64,000 nt of DNA from positions 8,246,320 to 8,310,319 of the forward strand of contig NZ_AP022871.1 in assembly GCF_011764565.1 (NCBI RefSeq), given 5' to 3'. Made by a program: the position numbers and the translations under genes. The notes under the pieces are model-generated. The model searched no databases. It was not told the origin of the DNA and saw only the letters and a program-made list of their open reading frames with translations. This stretch comes from Phytohabitans suffuscus. GTDB lineage: Bacteria; Actinomycetota; Actinomycetes; Mycobacteriales; Micromonosporaceae. Positions 39,162-47,976 of the stretch are shown here, piece after piece (within the stretch, counting starts at the first letter, position 1; every line of letters begins with the position of its first letter).

Positions 39162-39246
39162 GCGCGACGGCCCGCCCGCCAGCTCGCGCACGTGGCCGTC
39201 TCACCGGGCGACCCCCGGTCACGGCCGACCACCTGAGGAGCCTCCT

Positions 39247-39849
39247 GTGACGAGTGCCATCGCGATCCCGCAGCGCCGCTACCCCCAGCAGCTCACCGGC
39301 CCCGGACGGGCCCCCAGACGCCCCGCGGCCACACCGGCCGCGCCGGCCCCGGAGCTGACCGTGACGTTCACGGTCCCGCTGGCCGGCGAGTCGATGAGCC
39401 CGCACGCGTTCCGCCTGCTGGAGGTGGTCCGCGACCTTGTCGAGCACGGTGAGGGAACGGTGACGATCACACCCACGCCAGCGCCGGCGCCCGCTCCCGG
39501 ACCCGCTCCCTTCGCGGAGCCGCTCGCGCTGCCCGCGCCGCACGTCCACGCCGGCCTGCGCGTCTCCCGCGCCTCCCGCACCGTCTGGCGGGCCGGCGAG
39601 CAGGTCGAGCTGACCCGCCTGGAGTTCGACCTGCTGGCCTTCCTGGCCGAGAACCCGCGCCGCGTCTTCACCCGCCTGCAGCTGCTGGGCTCCGTCTGGG
39701 GCTACGAGCACGCCGTCGCCCGCACCGTCGACGTCCACGTCCGCCGCCTGCGCGCGAAGATCGGCGACGGCGTCCCCGTGGTCACCACGGTGTACGGCGT
39801 CGGCTACCGCCTCGCCGACGACGCGAACGTCGAACTGCTCGACCCCTAG
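39247..39849 (+). CDS. Receiver-less winged-helix (OmpR/PhoB-type) regulator, paralogue 1
   Basis: A 200-residue protein. Residues ~100-190 are a PhoB-type winged helix: [26 protein letters not shown], then TVDVHVRRLRAKIG and TVYGVGYRL. In place of a receiver it has about 80 residues containing LTVTFTVPLAGESMSPHAFRLLEVVRDL, a segment also found in the paralogue at 42356, then a Pro/Ala linker. Signals other than phosphorylation must act on it. GAGGAG precedes GTG 39247. Which genes it controls is unknown. Confidence 0.85.
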   Translation: MTSAIAIPQRRYPQQLTGPGRAPRRPAATPAAPAPELTVTFTVPLAGESMSPHAFRLLEVVRDLVEHGEGTVTITPTPAPAPAPGPAPFAEPLALPAPHVHAGLRVSRASRTVWRAGEQVELTRLEFDLLAFLAENPRRVFTRLQLLGSVWGYEHAVARTVDVHVRRLRAKIGDGVPVVTTVYGVGYRLADDANVELLDP

Positions 39850-39965
39850 CCGCCCCGGTCCGCCTCAGCGGTGGACCGCACGCTCCGGGGTCTGGCCGCG
39901 CCAGGCCCGCGCGCGCCCATGCGCCGGTTGGTCCGCGGCGTTCGACCCCGGGTCTGGATTTGAGT

Positions 39966-40022
39966 GAGCTGCCGCGATGTCCGCGGTGGTCCGGACCGTC
40001 GCTCCCGCGGCCTCGCCCTCCG
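39966..40022 (+). repeat. 57-bp dispersed repeat box, copy 1
   Basis: It starts GAGCTGCCGCGATGTCCGC and ends CCTCGCCCTCCG. Compared with the inverted copy at 51861-51917 I count about six mismatches in 57 bases. A shorter, weaker match begins at 58346. Confidence 0.85.
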
Positions 40023-40146
40023 CGGTCCGCACGATCACACCGAGCCGGACCGCCGCCCCCGGGAGGCCATCCAGGTCCGTCCGCGACGGACCGTCCGTCC
40101 CGCGAGGGCTTGGATCACGCGGCGGCTGTCGCGGGGTGTCTCCAAA

Positions 40147-40198
40147 CAGATCGTGGTACCGATCGGCCCCTCTGGGGGCGAATCCATACCACGATCTG
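40147..40198. repeat. Dispersed palindromic element, copy B
   Basis: CAGATCGTGGTA pairs with TACCACGATCTG (12 bp, perfect), with CCCC-TCTG-GGGG at the centre. Same family as the copies at 8809, 51537 and 58477. Confidence 0.9.
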
Positions 40199-40311
40199 CC
40201 GGAACACCCGCTCGAAGCCGCGAGACCCCACCCAGGACCGAGACGGTGGTGGGAGGCAGACGCGGTGGGGTGCCCGGCGGTTCACCGGCCGGCTGGGGCA
40301 CCATGGAGGGT

Positions 40312-40698
40312 ATGGACCAACCGACCTTCGTGTACGACGGGGACTGCGCCTTCTGCACCTCGTGCGCGGAGTTCGCCCGGCGGCGGGTGCCCACGCCGGC
40401 GCGGATCGTGCCGTGGCAGTTCGCCGACCTCGGCGCGCTGGGGCTGACCGCCGAGCGCTGCGCGGAGGCCGTGCAGTGGGTGGACCCGCGCACGGGCGCC
40501 GCCGCCGCCGGCCCGGACGCGATCGCGCTGCTGCTGGGCTCCAGCCGCCCCTGGTGGCGGGCGGCGGGCGCCGTGCTGCGCGTACCGCCGGTGCGCGCGC
40601 TGGCCTGGCCCACGTACCGCTGGGTCGCCCGCAACCGGCACCGCATGCCGGGCGGCACCGCCGCGTGCGCGGTGCCGCGGCCGGACGCTCAGGTCTGA
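40312..40698 (+). CDS. DCC-family thiol-disulfide oxidoreductase-like protein
   Basis: A 128-residue protein opening with FVYDGDCAFCTSCAEF, the DxxCxxC signature of the DCC (DUF393) family, followed by an amphipathic helical part and a basic end. Members are predicted redox proteins and are often fused to, or next to, HTTM membrane proteins, as here. ATG 40312 or ATG 40303 may be used. It converges on the HTTM gene, overlapping by ten bases at the stops. Confidence 0.85.
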   Translation: MDQPTFVYDGDCAFCTSCAEFARRRVPTPARIVPWQFADLGALGLTAERCAEAVQWVDPRTGAAAAGPDAIALLLGSSRPWWRAAGAVLRVPPVRALAWPTYRWVARNRHRMPGGTAACAVPRPDAQV

Positions 40699-41525
40699 GC
40701 CACGGCGGTGCGGCGCGCGCGCACCCAGGTCAGCGGCCGCACCTTCTCCAGCGGCAGGAACGCCGTCATCGCCACCAGGTGCGGGGCGAACGAGATCGTG
40801 ATCGCCGCGAACGTCAACAGGTGGAAGGTGTAGAAGAACGCGATCCCCGCGTACCGCCAGCGGCCGCGCAGCACGAAGATCAGCGGGCTGAGCAGCTCGA
40901 ACGCGACGATCCCGAACTGCGCCGCGATCAGCAGGTAGGGCACCTGGGCGATCAGGTCGGCGAAGTCGGTGCCCCGGCGGATGATCGCGCGGGCCAGCAC
41001 CGAGCTGGTCACCCAGTCGAGGCCGCCGAAGCGGAGCTTGGCGAACGCGGCGAGGAAGTACGTGCACACCACGGCGATCTGGGTGACCCGCAGCGCCCAC
41101 CCGCCGGCCTCGGTGGGCGTGGCGTCGCCGTGCCGGGCCCGCCCCACGGTGGGCAGCACCGCGAGCGCCACCAGGAAGCCGAACCGGTCGTGGTCCACCT
41201 TCCCGTAGCTCATCGCGATGATCATCCACTCGAAGTAGAGCGCGAAGACCGTCCAGCCCAGCGCCCGCGGCGCGCGCCCGGTCGCGGCCGCCAGGCTCAG
41301 CGCGATCAGGGCCCAGAAGACCACGTCCACGAGCCGGGCGGTGGGCGTGGGCAGCGGCAGCAGCCGGCCGACCAGCAGCGGCTGGTACAGCTCGCCGGGC
41401 ACGTGGGCGTGCGTGCGCACCCACGGCGTGACCACCGTCAGGTCGGCGACGACGAAGAGGTAGACGAGCGTGCGGAAGGCGGCGACCCGGCCGCGCGGCA
41501 CCGGCGCGAACAGCCACCGCCTCAC
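40689..41525 (-). CDS. HTTM-domain membrane protein (vitamin K-dependent carboxylase-like)
   Basis: A 278-residue membrane protein with about six to seven hydrophobic segments. PVPRGRVAAFRTLVYLFVVADL at the start, YGKVDHDRFGFLVALAVLP and FHLLTFAAITISFAPHLVAM (His in the penultimate segment) match HTTM domains, which resemble gamma-glutamyl carboxylase but have no proven bacterial reaction. GTG 41525 overlaps the upstream stop as GTGA, so it is coupled to the small membrane protein. With DCC nearby, a membrane redox or transfer reaction is plausible. Confidence 0.85.
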   Translation of the reverse strand: MRRWLFAPVPRGRVAAFRTLVYLFVVADLTVVTPWVRTHAHVPGELYQPLLVGRLLPLPTPTARLVDVVFWALIALSLAAATGRAPRALGWTVFALYFEWMIIAMSYGKVDHDRFGFLVALAVLPTVGRARHGDATPTEAGGWALRVTQIAVVCTYFLAAFAKLRFGGLDWVTSSVLARAIIRRGTDFADLIAQVPYLLIAAQFGIVAFELLSPLIFVLRGRWRYAGIAFFYTFHLLTFAAITISFAPHLVAMTAFLPLEKVRPLTWVRARRTAVAQT

Positions 41526-41956
41526 GGCGTCCACGAGGCCACCGTCCGGTCGGTGTGGGTGCGGGTGGGGCGGCTGTCGCGCACGCCCTCGTAGCGGATC
41601 ACGATGCGCACCTCGACCAGCCTCGGGGCGGCCGGGTTGCGCGCGGTGTACGCGTCGGCGACCTGGCGCAGGCGGGACGGGTCGGCCTCGTACGCGGCCA
41701 GCTGCCCCTCGATCTCGGCCCGCCGGATGCCGGTGCTCCGCTCGGTCAGCGGCACCACCGCGCCGCCGGCGTCGACGCCCTCCACCCGCGTGTCGGGGGC
41801 CGGCTCGTCGGGTCCGGGCGCGGTCGAGTACATGCGGAAGGGGCCGAACGGGAAGTCGTCGTCGACGCCCCAGAAGGTGCCGAGCAGCAGCAGCACGCCG
41901 GCCGCCACCGTGGCCAGCTGCCGCGCCGCTCTCCCCGGGGTCGTCAGCGTCTCCAC
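41522..41956 (-). CDS. Small membrane-anchored protein upstream of the HTTM gene
   Basis: A 144-residue protein with one N-terminal membrane segment (LATVAAGVLLLLGTFWGV) and an outside part with FPFGPFRMYSTAPGPDEP and EVRIVIRYEGVRDS. I do not recognise a named domain, but small proteins of this build accompany HTTM/DCC genes. The first segment may be an uncleaved signal anchor. It is the first gene of the minus-strand pair. Confidence 0.75.
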   Translation of the reverse strand: METLTTPGRAARQLATVAAGVLLLLGTFWGVDDDFPFGPFRMYSTAPGPDEPAPDTRVEGVDAGGAVVPLTERSTGIRRAEIEGQLAAYEADPSRLRQVADAYTARNPAAPRLVEVRIVIRYEGVRDSRPTRTHTDRTVASWTP

Positions 41957-42259
41957 AGCACGCAGACGATACCGGACCGCTTTGCCGGGGCGTCGCAGGC
42001 CCTTTCACCGTGCAATGCCTAAATCCAGTGAGAGATATCGATTCCCGCAAAGGTTGTCGATTGTCACATTTCTGCAACGCCCGTGGCTATTGACCGGGGA
42101 CCGGGCTGGCCGGGACCATCGTGACATGCGGTCTGTTGGGGATACTCGTGTGCCTTATGTGCCTCAATTCGTCCTACCTCGCGGGTGGGTCTCTCCCTGG
42201 TCGGAAACCGTTTGACGGGTGGAATGTCGCCGCGAAATCGGCCTGGCGACACCGCTGTA

Positions 42260-42273
42260 GAAACTCGAGTTTC
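42260..42273. promoter_or_regulatory. Perfect 14-bp palindrome GAAACTCGAGTTTC
   Basis: A perfect dyad about 40 bases upstream of the -35 box of the winged-helix gene. It is a likely regulator-binding site; the binder is unknown. Confidence 0.5.
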
Positions 42274-42308
42274 CTGGGGATTCGTCTCGCGTACTAAGCC
42301 CGGCCCAA

Positions 42309-42337
42309 TTGACGTGCCGGCCACGCGGGCGATATCC
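42309..42337 (+). promoter_or_regulatory. Promoter of winged-helix paralogue 2
   Basis: TTGACG (42309-42314), 17-base spacer, ATATCC (42332-42337), then GAGGAGGAC before ATG 42356. Confidence 0.5.
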
Positions 42338-42355
42338 GATCGTTGAGGAGGACCC

Positions 42356-42958
42356 ATGTCGGTCGTCGCCACGTCCACGCGCACCGGATGGCACCTGTCA
42401 CAGCCCCCGGGGCCTGGCCGGGCACCCGGCGGCCGCCGCCCCGCCGGCGGCTCGCCCACACTCACCGTGACATTCTCGATCCCGCTCGCCAGTGACGACG
42501 GGCTGACCCCGCAGGCTTTCCGGCTCCTGGAGGTGGCGCGCGAGCTCGTCGAGCGCGGCGAGGGCACCGTGAGCCTCTCACCACCGCCGGGCGAGCCGCT
42601 GGTCGACGACTCCGGCGACGAGCCCGCCGCCGCGGCCGCCGCGCCGGGCGGCGAGGCCACGCTCCGCGTCCTGGCCGCGTCGCGCACCGTCCTGCTCGGC
42701 GACGAGCCGCTGCGGCTGACCCGCCTGGAGTTCGACCTGCTGCTGTTCCTGGCCGAAAACCCGCGTCGCGTGTTCAGCCGCCTGCAGCTGCTGACCGGTG
42801 TCTGGGGGTACGAGCACGCCGGCGCCCGCACCGTCGACGTGCACATCCGCCGCCTCCGGTCCAAGATCGGCATGCACGTGCCGCTGGTCACGACCGTGTA
42901 CGGGGTGGGCTACCGCCTGGCCGACGACGCGTCGGTGGTCGTGGACCGCGACGCCTAA
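42356..42958 (+). CDS. Receiver-less winged-helix (OmpR/PhoB-type) regulator, paralogue 2
   Basis: A 200-residue protein, the same length as paralogue 1. The N-terminal segment [37 protein letters not shown] and the winged helix ([40 protein letters not shown]) match it closely, while the linker differs (Asp/Glu/Ala-rich instead of Pro/Ala). The pair therefore arose by duplication. GAGGAGGAC gives a strong ribosome binding site. The kinase-like gene follows after 14 bases and is probably co-transcribed. Confidence 0.87.
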   Translation: MSVVATSTRTGWHLSQPPGPGRAPGGRRPAGGSPTLTVTFSIPLASDDGLTPQAFRLLEVARELVERGEGTVSLSPPPGEPLVDDSGDEPAAAAAAPGGEATLRVLAASRTVLLGDEPLRLTRLEFDLLLFLAENPRRVFSRLQLLTGVWGYEHAGARTVDVHIRRLRSKIGMHVPLVTTVYGVGYRLADDASVVVDRDA

Positions 42959-42972
42959 GGGAGGCTGATGGG

Positions 42973-43599
42973 ATGCGCGTGCGTCCCATCGCCCCGGACC
43001 TGCTGGTCGAGGAGCTGGCCGACCGGCTCGCCGCCGACCGCGCCGGACAGTGGCTCCGGGTCGCGGTCGACGGCCCGCCACCGGCCGGCCCGGACCGCCT
43101 CGCCGCCGCGCTGGTCGACCCGCTCCGGGCCCGCGGGCGGGCCGCCGTCCACGTCCCGGCCGGCGGCTTCCTGCGGCCGGCGTCGCTGCGCCTGGAGTAC
43201 GGGCGGGACAACCCGGACGCCTTCTACGCGGGGTGGCTGGACGAGGCCGGGCTGCGCCGCGAGGTGCTCGACCCGCTCGCGCCGGGCGGCTCCGGGCGGG
43301 TGCTGCCCAGCCTCTGGGACCCGGCGACCGACCGGGCCACCCGCGCGCCCTACCTGACCGTCCCGCCCGGCGCCGCCGTACTCGTCAGCGGCCCGCTGCT
43401 GCTCGGCGGCGGGCTCCCGTTCGACGTCGCCTTCCACCTGGTCCTGTCGCCCGCGGCGCTGGAGCGGCGGATGCCGGCCGACCTGCGGTGGACGCTGCCC
43501 GCCTACGCCCGCTACGCCGACGAGGTCGCCCCGGACTCCTTCGCCGACGTCGTGGTGCGGGTGGACGACCCCCGGCATCCCGCGCTGGTGGGGGCATGA
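42973..43599 (+). CDS. Uridine kinase-like protein lacking the P-loop lysine
   Basis: A 208-residue protein with the layout of actinobacterial uridine kinase-like proteins: an early strand VAVDGP, a later GRDNPDAFYAGWLDEAGLRREVLDPL and a long strand-turn AVLVSGPLLL. The nucleotide-binding loop reads DGPPPAGPDRL, without the GK[S/T] expected. ATP-dependent kinase activity is doubtful, and a binding or regulatory role is possible. AAGGGAGG precedes ATG 42973. It is the second gene after the winged-helix regulator. Confidence 0.75.
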   Translation: MRVRPIAPDLLVEELADRLAADRAGQWLRVAVDGPPPAGPDRLAAALVDPLRARGRAAVHVPAGGFLRPASLRLEYGRDNPDAFYAGWLDEAGLRREVLDPLAPGGSGRVLPSLWDPATDRATRAPYLTVPPGAAVLVSGPLLLGGGLPFDVAFHLVLSPAALERRMPADLRWTLPAYARYADEVAPDSFADVVVRVDDPRHPALVGA

Positions 43600-43627
43600 T
43601 CCGGCCGCGCCGGGGCAGACTGGGGGC

Positions 43628-44494
43628 GTGGGTGAGATCAAGGTCGGCACCGCGTCCTGGACCGACCGCACGCTGCTCGAGTCCGGGTGGTACCCGGCGG
43701 GCGCGGACACGCCCGAGAAGCGGCTGGCCTACTACGCGGAGCGGTTCGCGCTGGTCGAGGTCGACGCCACCTACTACTCGCCGCCGGCCGAGCGGACCGC
43801 CGCGCTGTGGGCCCAGCGCACCCCGCCGGGCTTCACGTTCAACGTCAAGGCGTTCAGCCTCCTGACCGGCCACCCCACCAGGGTCTCCGCGATCCACAAG
43901 GATCTGCGGCCGCGGACGGACAAGAGGAACGTCTATCCGGGCGACCTCGACCCGGCCGCGTACGAGCAGGTGTGGGAGCGCTTCCTGTCCGCGCTCGCGC
44001 CGCTGGTCGACGCGGGCAAGCTGGGCGCGCTGCTGTTCCAGTTCCCGCCGTGGTTCACGATCCGCCGCTCCAACAAGCAGTACCTGCTGGAGGTACGGCG
44101 CCGGGTGCGGCCGTTACGCGCCGTGTACGAGCTGCGGCACGCCTCCTGGTTCGAGGGCGACAACCGCGACGAGACGCTGGAGTTCCTGCGCGGGCACGAG
44201 CTGCCGTACGTCTGCGTCGACATGCCGCAGGGACACAGGTCGTCGGTGCCGCCGGTGCTCGCCGCGACCGCCGACCTCGCGGTCGTGCGATTCCACGGGC
44301 ACAGCGAGAAGTGGACGAGCAAGGACATCCACGAGAAGTTCGGTTACCTGTACAGCGACCGCGAGCTGAAGCAGTGGGCGCCGAAACTGAAGAAACTGGC
44401 CGGTGAGACGGAACAGCTGCACGTACTCACCAACAACTGCTACCGCGACTACGCCCAGCGAAACGCGGGACAGCTCCTCGACCTGCTCTCCTGA
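43628..44494 (+). CDS. DUF72 family protein (YecE-like)
   Basis: A 288-residue protein matching the TIM-barrel-like DUF72 family: KVGTASWTDRTLLESGWYP at the start, FALVEVDATYYSPP, KAFSLLTGH, GALLFQFPPWF and VYELRHASWF. Function is unknown; an iron-sulfur or nucleic-acid-processing role has been suggested for relatives. CAGACT (43616-43621) six bases before the GTG indicates a leaderless start. A 5-bp hairpin (44495-44510) right after the stop may end the transcript. Confidence 0.9.
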   Translation: MGEIKVGTASWTDRTLLESGWYPAGADTPEKRLAYYAERFALVEVDATYYSPPAERTAALWAQRTPPGFTFNVKAFSLLTGHPTRVSAIHKDLRPRTDKRNVYPGDLDPAAYEQVWERFLSALAPLVDAGKLGALLFQFPPWFTIRRSNKQYLLEVRRRVRPLRAVYELRHASWFEGDNRDETLEFLRGHELPYVCVDMPQGHRSSVPPVLAATADLAVVRFHGHSEKWTSKDIHEKFGYLYSDRELKQWAPKLKKLAGETEQLHVLTNNCYRDYAQRNAGQLLDLLS

Positions 44495-44510
44495 GCACTT
44501 CCCGGAGTGC
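44495..44510 (+). terminator. Short hairpin after the DUF72 gene
   Basis: GCACT-TCCCGG-AGTGC, beginning right after the stop codon. No T-run follows. Confidence 0.35.
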
Positions 44511-44602
44511 GCCGCGCGCGCTCTGATGCTGTCCGCTATGCGACGCCCGAGTGGGTGACGCAACCGTAGACGGGCTTTCCGGTCGGGATCACAATCGCGT
44601 GC

Positions 44603-45527
44603 ATGGCACGTCTACTGTGGCTCGCGCAGGTGCTCCGGGAGGCCGGCCTCACCGTGCGGGAGGTGCCCGGCTGGAAGACGCGGGGCGGCTCCCTGGGCAC
44701 CATACGCGGCATCACCTGTCACGCCACCGCCGGCTCGCGGAGCGCCACCGACGCCGACGAGATCCATACCCTGCTGCACGGCTCGGCGACCGCGCCCCCG
44801 CCGATCGCCCAGCTGTACCTGTCGCGCACCGGCCAGTGGCACGTGATCGCCTCCGGCAAGTGCAACCACAACCGCGTCGGCTGGGCCGGCCCCAACAAGG
44901 GGTTGGGAAACTCCGTCCTGCTCGGCATCGAGGCGCAGCACTCCAACCGGGACAGCGAGCCGTGGACCGAGCAGCAGTACACGTCGTACGTGCGCGGCGT
45001 GGCCGCGCTGGCCCGCCGGCTCGACATCCCGGTCAGCCGGATCGCCGGCCACAAGGAGCACCAGCCCGCGCCCCCGCCGCGCGGGCAGAGGTCCACCAAG
45101 ACCGACCCCACCTTCCCGATGGCCAGGTTCCGCGACGACGTCGCGAGGGCGATCGGCGGCGCGACATTCGGAAAGGACGTTGAGGACATGACCCGGAGCA
45201 GGCCAAGCAGCTCAGGGACTCGCACTTCGTGCTGGCCCAGGGCGTGCCCAGCCCGACCGGCGCCGGCCGGGTGCCGCTGCACGTGTGGGCCAGCTGGATG
45301 ACCGGCGCGGTGAAGGCGCTGGCCACCGCCGTGAGCCACATCGACGAGGAGACCCGCAAGCAGCTGCAGAAGGACCTCGAGGCGATCAGCCAGCAGATCG
45401 ACGGCGTACCCGGTGAGGTGCTGGCCGCCGTCGGCGCCGCGGAGACCCCGAGCAGATCGCCGCCCGCCTGCGCGAGGTCCTGGGCGAGCGCGCCGCCGAG
45501 GTCGGCGCGCTGCTGGTCGACGGCTGA
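44603..45527 (+). CDS. N-acetylmuramoyl-L-alanine amidase (Amidase_2/PGRP type) with C-terminal helical region, two missing bases
   Basis: About 308 residues after correction. The zinc amidase core (residues 1-180) has GITCHATAG, GWAGPNKGLGNSVLLGIEAQHSN and GHKEHQP, typical of endolysin-like amidases. The C-terminal part (MTPEQAKQLRDSHFVLAQG..., PLHVWASWMTGAVKAL, TPEQIAARLREVLGERAAEVGALL) is helical. Two single losses break the frame, at about 45190 (ATGACCC_GGAGC) and 45455 (ACCCCG_AGCAG). It cuts the bond between muramic acid and the stem peptide. No signal peptide and no phage neighbours are seen, so its release route is unclear. Confidence 0.8.
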
Positions 45528-45585
45528 CCCCGCCGGGCGGAGCGCGCCGGGGCCAGGCGCCGCTGTGGACAGGTCCGGAGGGTCC

Positions 45586-47976
45586 CTAGTGGAGGGTGAC
45601 CTCCGTGGTGAGCTGGCGGTCGGGGCCGACCTCGCGTTCGGCGCCGACCAGGCGGAGGGGGACGGTGTGCGCGACGTCGGCGCTGGAGCGGGAAACGCGT
45701 AGCTCCAGGGTGCCCGGCTCGACCACCCGGGCGCCGGTGCGGCCGGTGAACGCGGACATGTCGGCGTGCACGCGGAAGTCGACGCGGCGGGACTGGCCGG
45801 GGGCCAGGGCCACCCGGGCGTAGCCGATCAGGCGGATCACCGGGCGGGTGACCTGCGCGATCGGGTCGTGCAGGTACAGCTGGACCACGTCGGCGCCGGG
45901 GCGGTCGCCGATGTTGTGGACGGTGACCGAGATGGTGACCGCGCCGTCGGTCGGCACCTCGACCGGGTGGTCGGGGTCGGGGATGGCGCCGTCGACGCGG
46001 ACGCCGTCCCAGGCGAAGGCGGTGTAGGACAGGCCGTGCCCGAACGGGTACAGCGGGGTCGGGTCGACCGAGGTGACCGAGTTGGCGTGGGCCAGCGTCG
46101 GGCCCAGGTAGGTCGACGGGCCGCCGGCGGGGCGGCGGGGGACGCTGACCGGGAGGCGGCCGGAGGGGCAGACGCGGCCGGAGAGCACGCCGGCGACCGC
46201 GGGGCCGCCCTCCTCGCCGGGAAAGAACGCCTGCACGGCGGCGGCGAGCCGGTCGGTGTAGGCGCCCAGCGCGTACGGGCGGCCGCTGAGCAGCACCGCG
46301 ACCACCGGCGTACCGGTGTCGAGCAGGGCCGCGAGCAGCGCCGGCTGGACGCCGGGCAGGTCGAGGCTCTCCGCGTCGCAGCCCTCGCCGGAGGTGGAGT
46401 CGCCGAAGATGCCGGCGCGGTCGCCGAGCACGGCGACCACCACGTCGGCGTCCGCCGCGGCGGCCACGGCCTCGGCGAAGCCCGCGGTGCCGGGGCCGCT
46501 GACGTCGCAGCCGGCCACGTGCGTGACGGTCGCCCCGGGCAGCTCGGCGCGCAGGGACTCCAGCGGGCTGGGGATGGCCACGCCGGTCGGCAGCTGCGGG
46601 TGGTGGATGCCCACGTGCGCCGGGAACGTGTAGCAGCCGAGCATCCCGGTGGGGCCCGCGGCGAGCGGGCCGACCACGGCGATCCGCGCGTCGGGGCGCA
46701 GCGGTAGGGCGCCGCCGTCGTTGGCCAGCAGCACCACCGACTCCTCGGCGACCTCGCGGGCGAGCGCCCGGCCGGCCGGCGGGTCGAGGTCGACGGTGCC
46801 GCCGATCGGGGCGTCGTCCGCGCCGTCCAGGTCGGCGGGGTAGGGGCTCCAGTCGAGGTCGAGCAGGCCCAGCTCGACCTTCTGTCGCAGCACGCGGGCG
46901 GCGGCGCGGTCCACGAGGGACTCCGGGACGGCGCCTTCGCGTACCGCTTCGACGAACTCCGGGCCGAAGCAGCGCACGGCGGGCAGCTCGACGTCGACCC
47001 CGGCGGCGAGCGCGACGGCCGCCGCCTCGGCCGGGCTCGCGGCCAGGCCGTGGTGCAGCTCCAGGAAGGACACCCCGAAGTAGTCGGCGACGACCGTGCC
47101 GGTGAAGCCCCACTCGTCGCGCAGCAGGCCGGTCAGCAGCGCCGGGTTGGCGGCGGCGGGCATGCCGTCGATCTCCGTGTACGCGTGCATCACCGACCGG
47201 GCGCCACCGTCGCGCACCGCCATCTCGAACGGCAGCAGCAGCACGTCGGCCAGCTCGCGCGGGCCCATGTGCACAGGTCCGAAGTTGCGCCCCGCGCGGG
47301 AAGCGGAGTATCCGGCGAAGTGCTTGAGGGTGGCGACCACGCCGGCCGACTCCAGGCCCCGCACGTACCCGGTGGCGACCGTGGCGACCAGGTACGGATC
47401 CTCGCCGATCGTCTCCTCGGTGCGGCCCCAGCGCGGGTCCCGGGTCACGTCGAGCACCGGGGCGAGCCCCTGGTGCAGGCCGAGGCGGCGCATGTCGGCG
47501 CCGATCCGGGCGGCCATGCGCTCGACCAGCGCGGGGTCGAAGGTGGCGCCCCAGGCCAGCGGCGTGGGGTAGACGGTGGCACCCCAGGTCATCACGCCGG
47601 ACAGGCACTCCTCGTGGGCGACGGCCGGGATCCCGAACCGGCCGGCGGCCACGATCTCGCCCTGCATGCGGGCCAGCGCCCGGGCGCCGAGGGCCGGGTC
47701 GACCGGCGCGGTGCCGAAGGGACGGGTCAGCTGTCCGAGGCCGGTGCGGATCAGGTCGGCCCAGTCGAGCGAGTCGTCGACAAGCTCGTGCTGCTGCGGC
47801 GCCATGTCGTCGACCGTGGCGTTCGCCCCGATCCAGACGCCGTACAGCTGGGCGACCTTCTCCTCGAGCGTCAGCCGGCCGAGCAGGTCGGCGACCCGCT
47901 TGTCCGGCGGGAGGCTCGGGTCCTGCCAGGGCTCGGGGATGGTCACCGCGTCCGGCGCCGCGGCACGCTCACTCAT
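45586..47976 (-). CDS. GH3 beta-xylosidase/beta-glucosidase
   Basis: A 796-residue, probably cytoplasmic glycosidase: GH3 N-terminal barrel with LKHFAGYSASRAGRN and the nucleophile Asp in GTVVADYFGVSFLE, a GH3 C-terminal domain (SVVLLANDGGALPL to FFPGEEGG), and a fibronectin-like end (TVHNIGDRPGADVVQLYL). Given the neighbours it most likely frees xylose from imported xylo-oligosaccharides. No signal peptide. Start ATG 47976 with AGGAG upstream. It diverges from the ABC importer genes across a gap with several LacI-type sites. Confidence 0.93.
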   Translation of the reverse strand: MSERAAAPDAVTIPEPWQDPSLPPDKRVADLLGRLTLEEKVAQLYGVWIGANATVDDMAPQQHELVDDSLDWADLIRTGLGQLTRPFGTAPVDPALGARALARMQGEIVAAGRFGIPAVAHEECLSGVMTWGATVYPTPLAWGATFDPALVERMAARIGADMRRLGLHQGLAPVLDVTRDPRWGRTEETIGEDPYLVATVATGYVRGLESAGVVATLKHFAGYSASRAGRNFGPVHMGPRELADVLLLPFEMAVRDGGARSVMHAYTEIDGMPAAANPALLTGLLRDEWGFTGTVVADYFGVSFLELHHGLAASPAEAAAVALAAGVDVELPAVRCFGPEFVEAVREGAVPESLVDRAAARVLRQKVELGLLDLDWSPYPADLDGADDAPIGGTVDLDPPAGRALAREVAEESVVLLANDGGALPLRPDARIAVVGPLAAGPTGMLGCYTFPAHVGIHHPQLPTGVAIPSPLESLRAELPGATVTHVAGCDVSGPGTAGFAEAVAAAADADVVVAVLGDRAGIFGDSTSGEGCDAESLDLPGVQPALLAALLDTGTPVVAVLLSGRPYALGAYTDRLAAAVQAFFPGEEGGPAVAGVLSGRVCPSGRLPVSVPRRPAGGPSTYLGPTLAHANSVTSVDPTPLYPFGHGLSYTAFAWDGVRVDGAIPDPDHPVEVPTDGAVTISVTVHNIGDRPGADVVQLYLHDPIAQVTRPVIRLIGYARVALAPGQSRRVDFRVHADMSAFTGRTGARVVEPGTLELRVSRSSADVAHTVPLRLVGAEREVGPDRQLTTEVTLH

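Larger units (their letters stand above)
39850..40302. other. Intergenic region with dispersed-repeat box and palindrome
   Basis: No gene is supported. It contains the 57-bp box at 39966-40022 (also at 51861-51917, inverted) and copy B of the palindrome at 40147-40198. Confidence 0.6.
41957..42355. other. Comparatively AT-rich 399-bp divergent promoter region
   Basis: This gap is visibly less GC-rich than its surroundings. It contains a 14-bp perfect palindrome (42260-42273) and a consensus-like promoter (42309-42337). I see no gene. Confidence 0.55.

Noticed and set aside
44603-45527. Prophage remnant suggested by the endolysin-like amidase
   Set aside because: No holin, tail, capsid, integrase or attachment site is nearby, and neighbouring genes are ordinary chromosomal ones.
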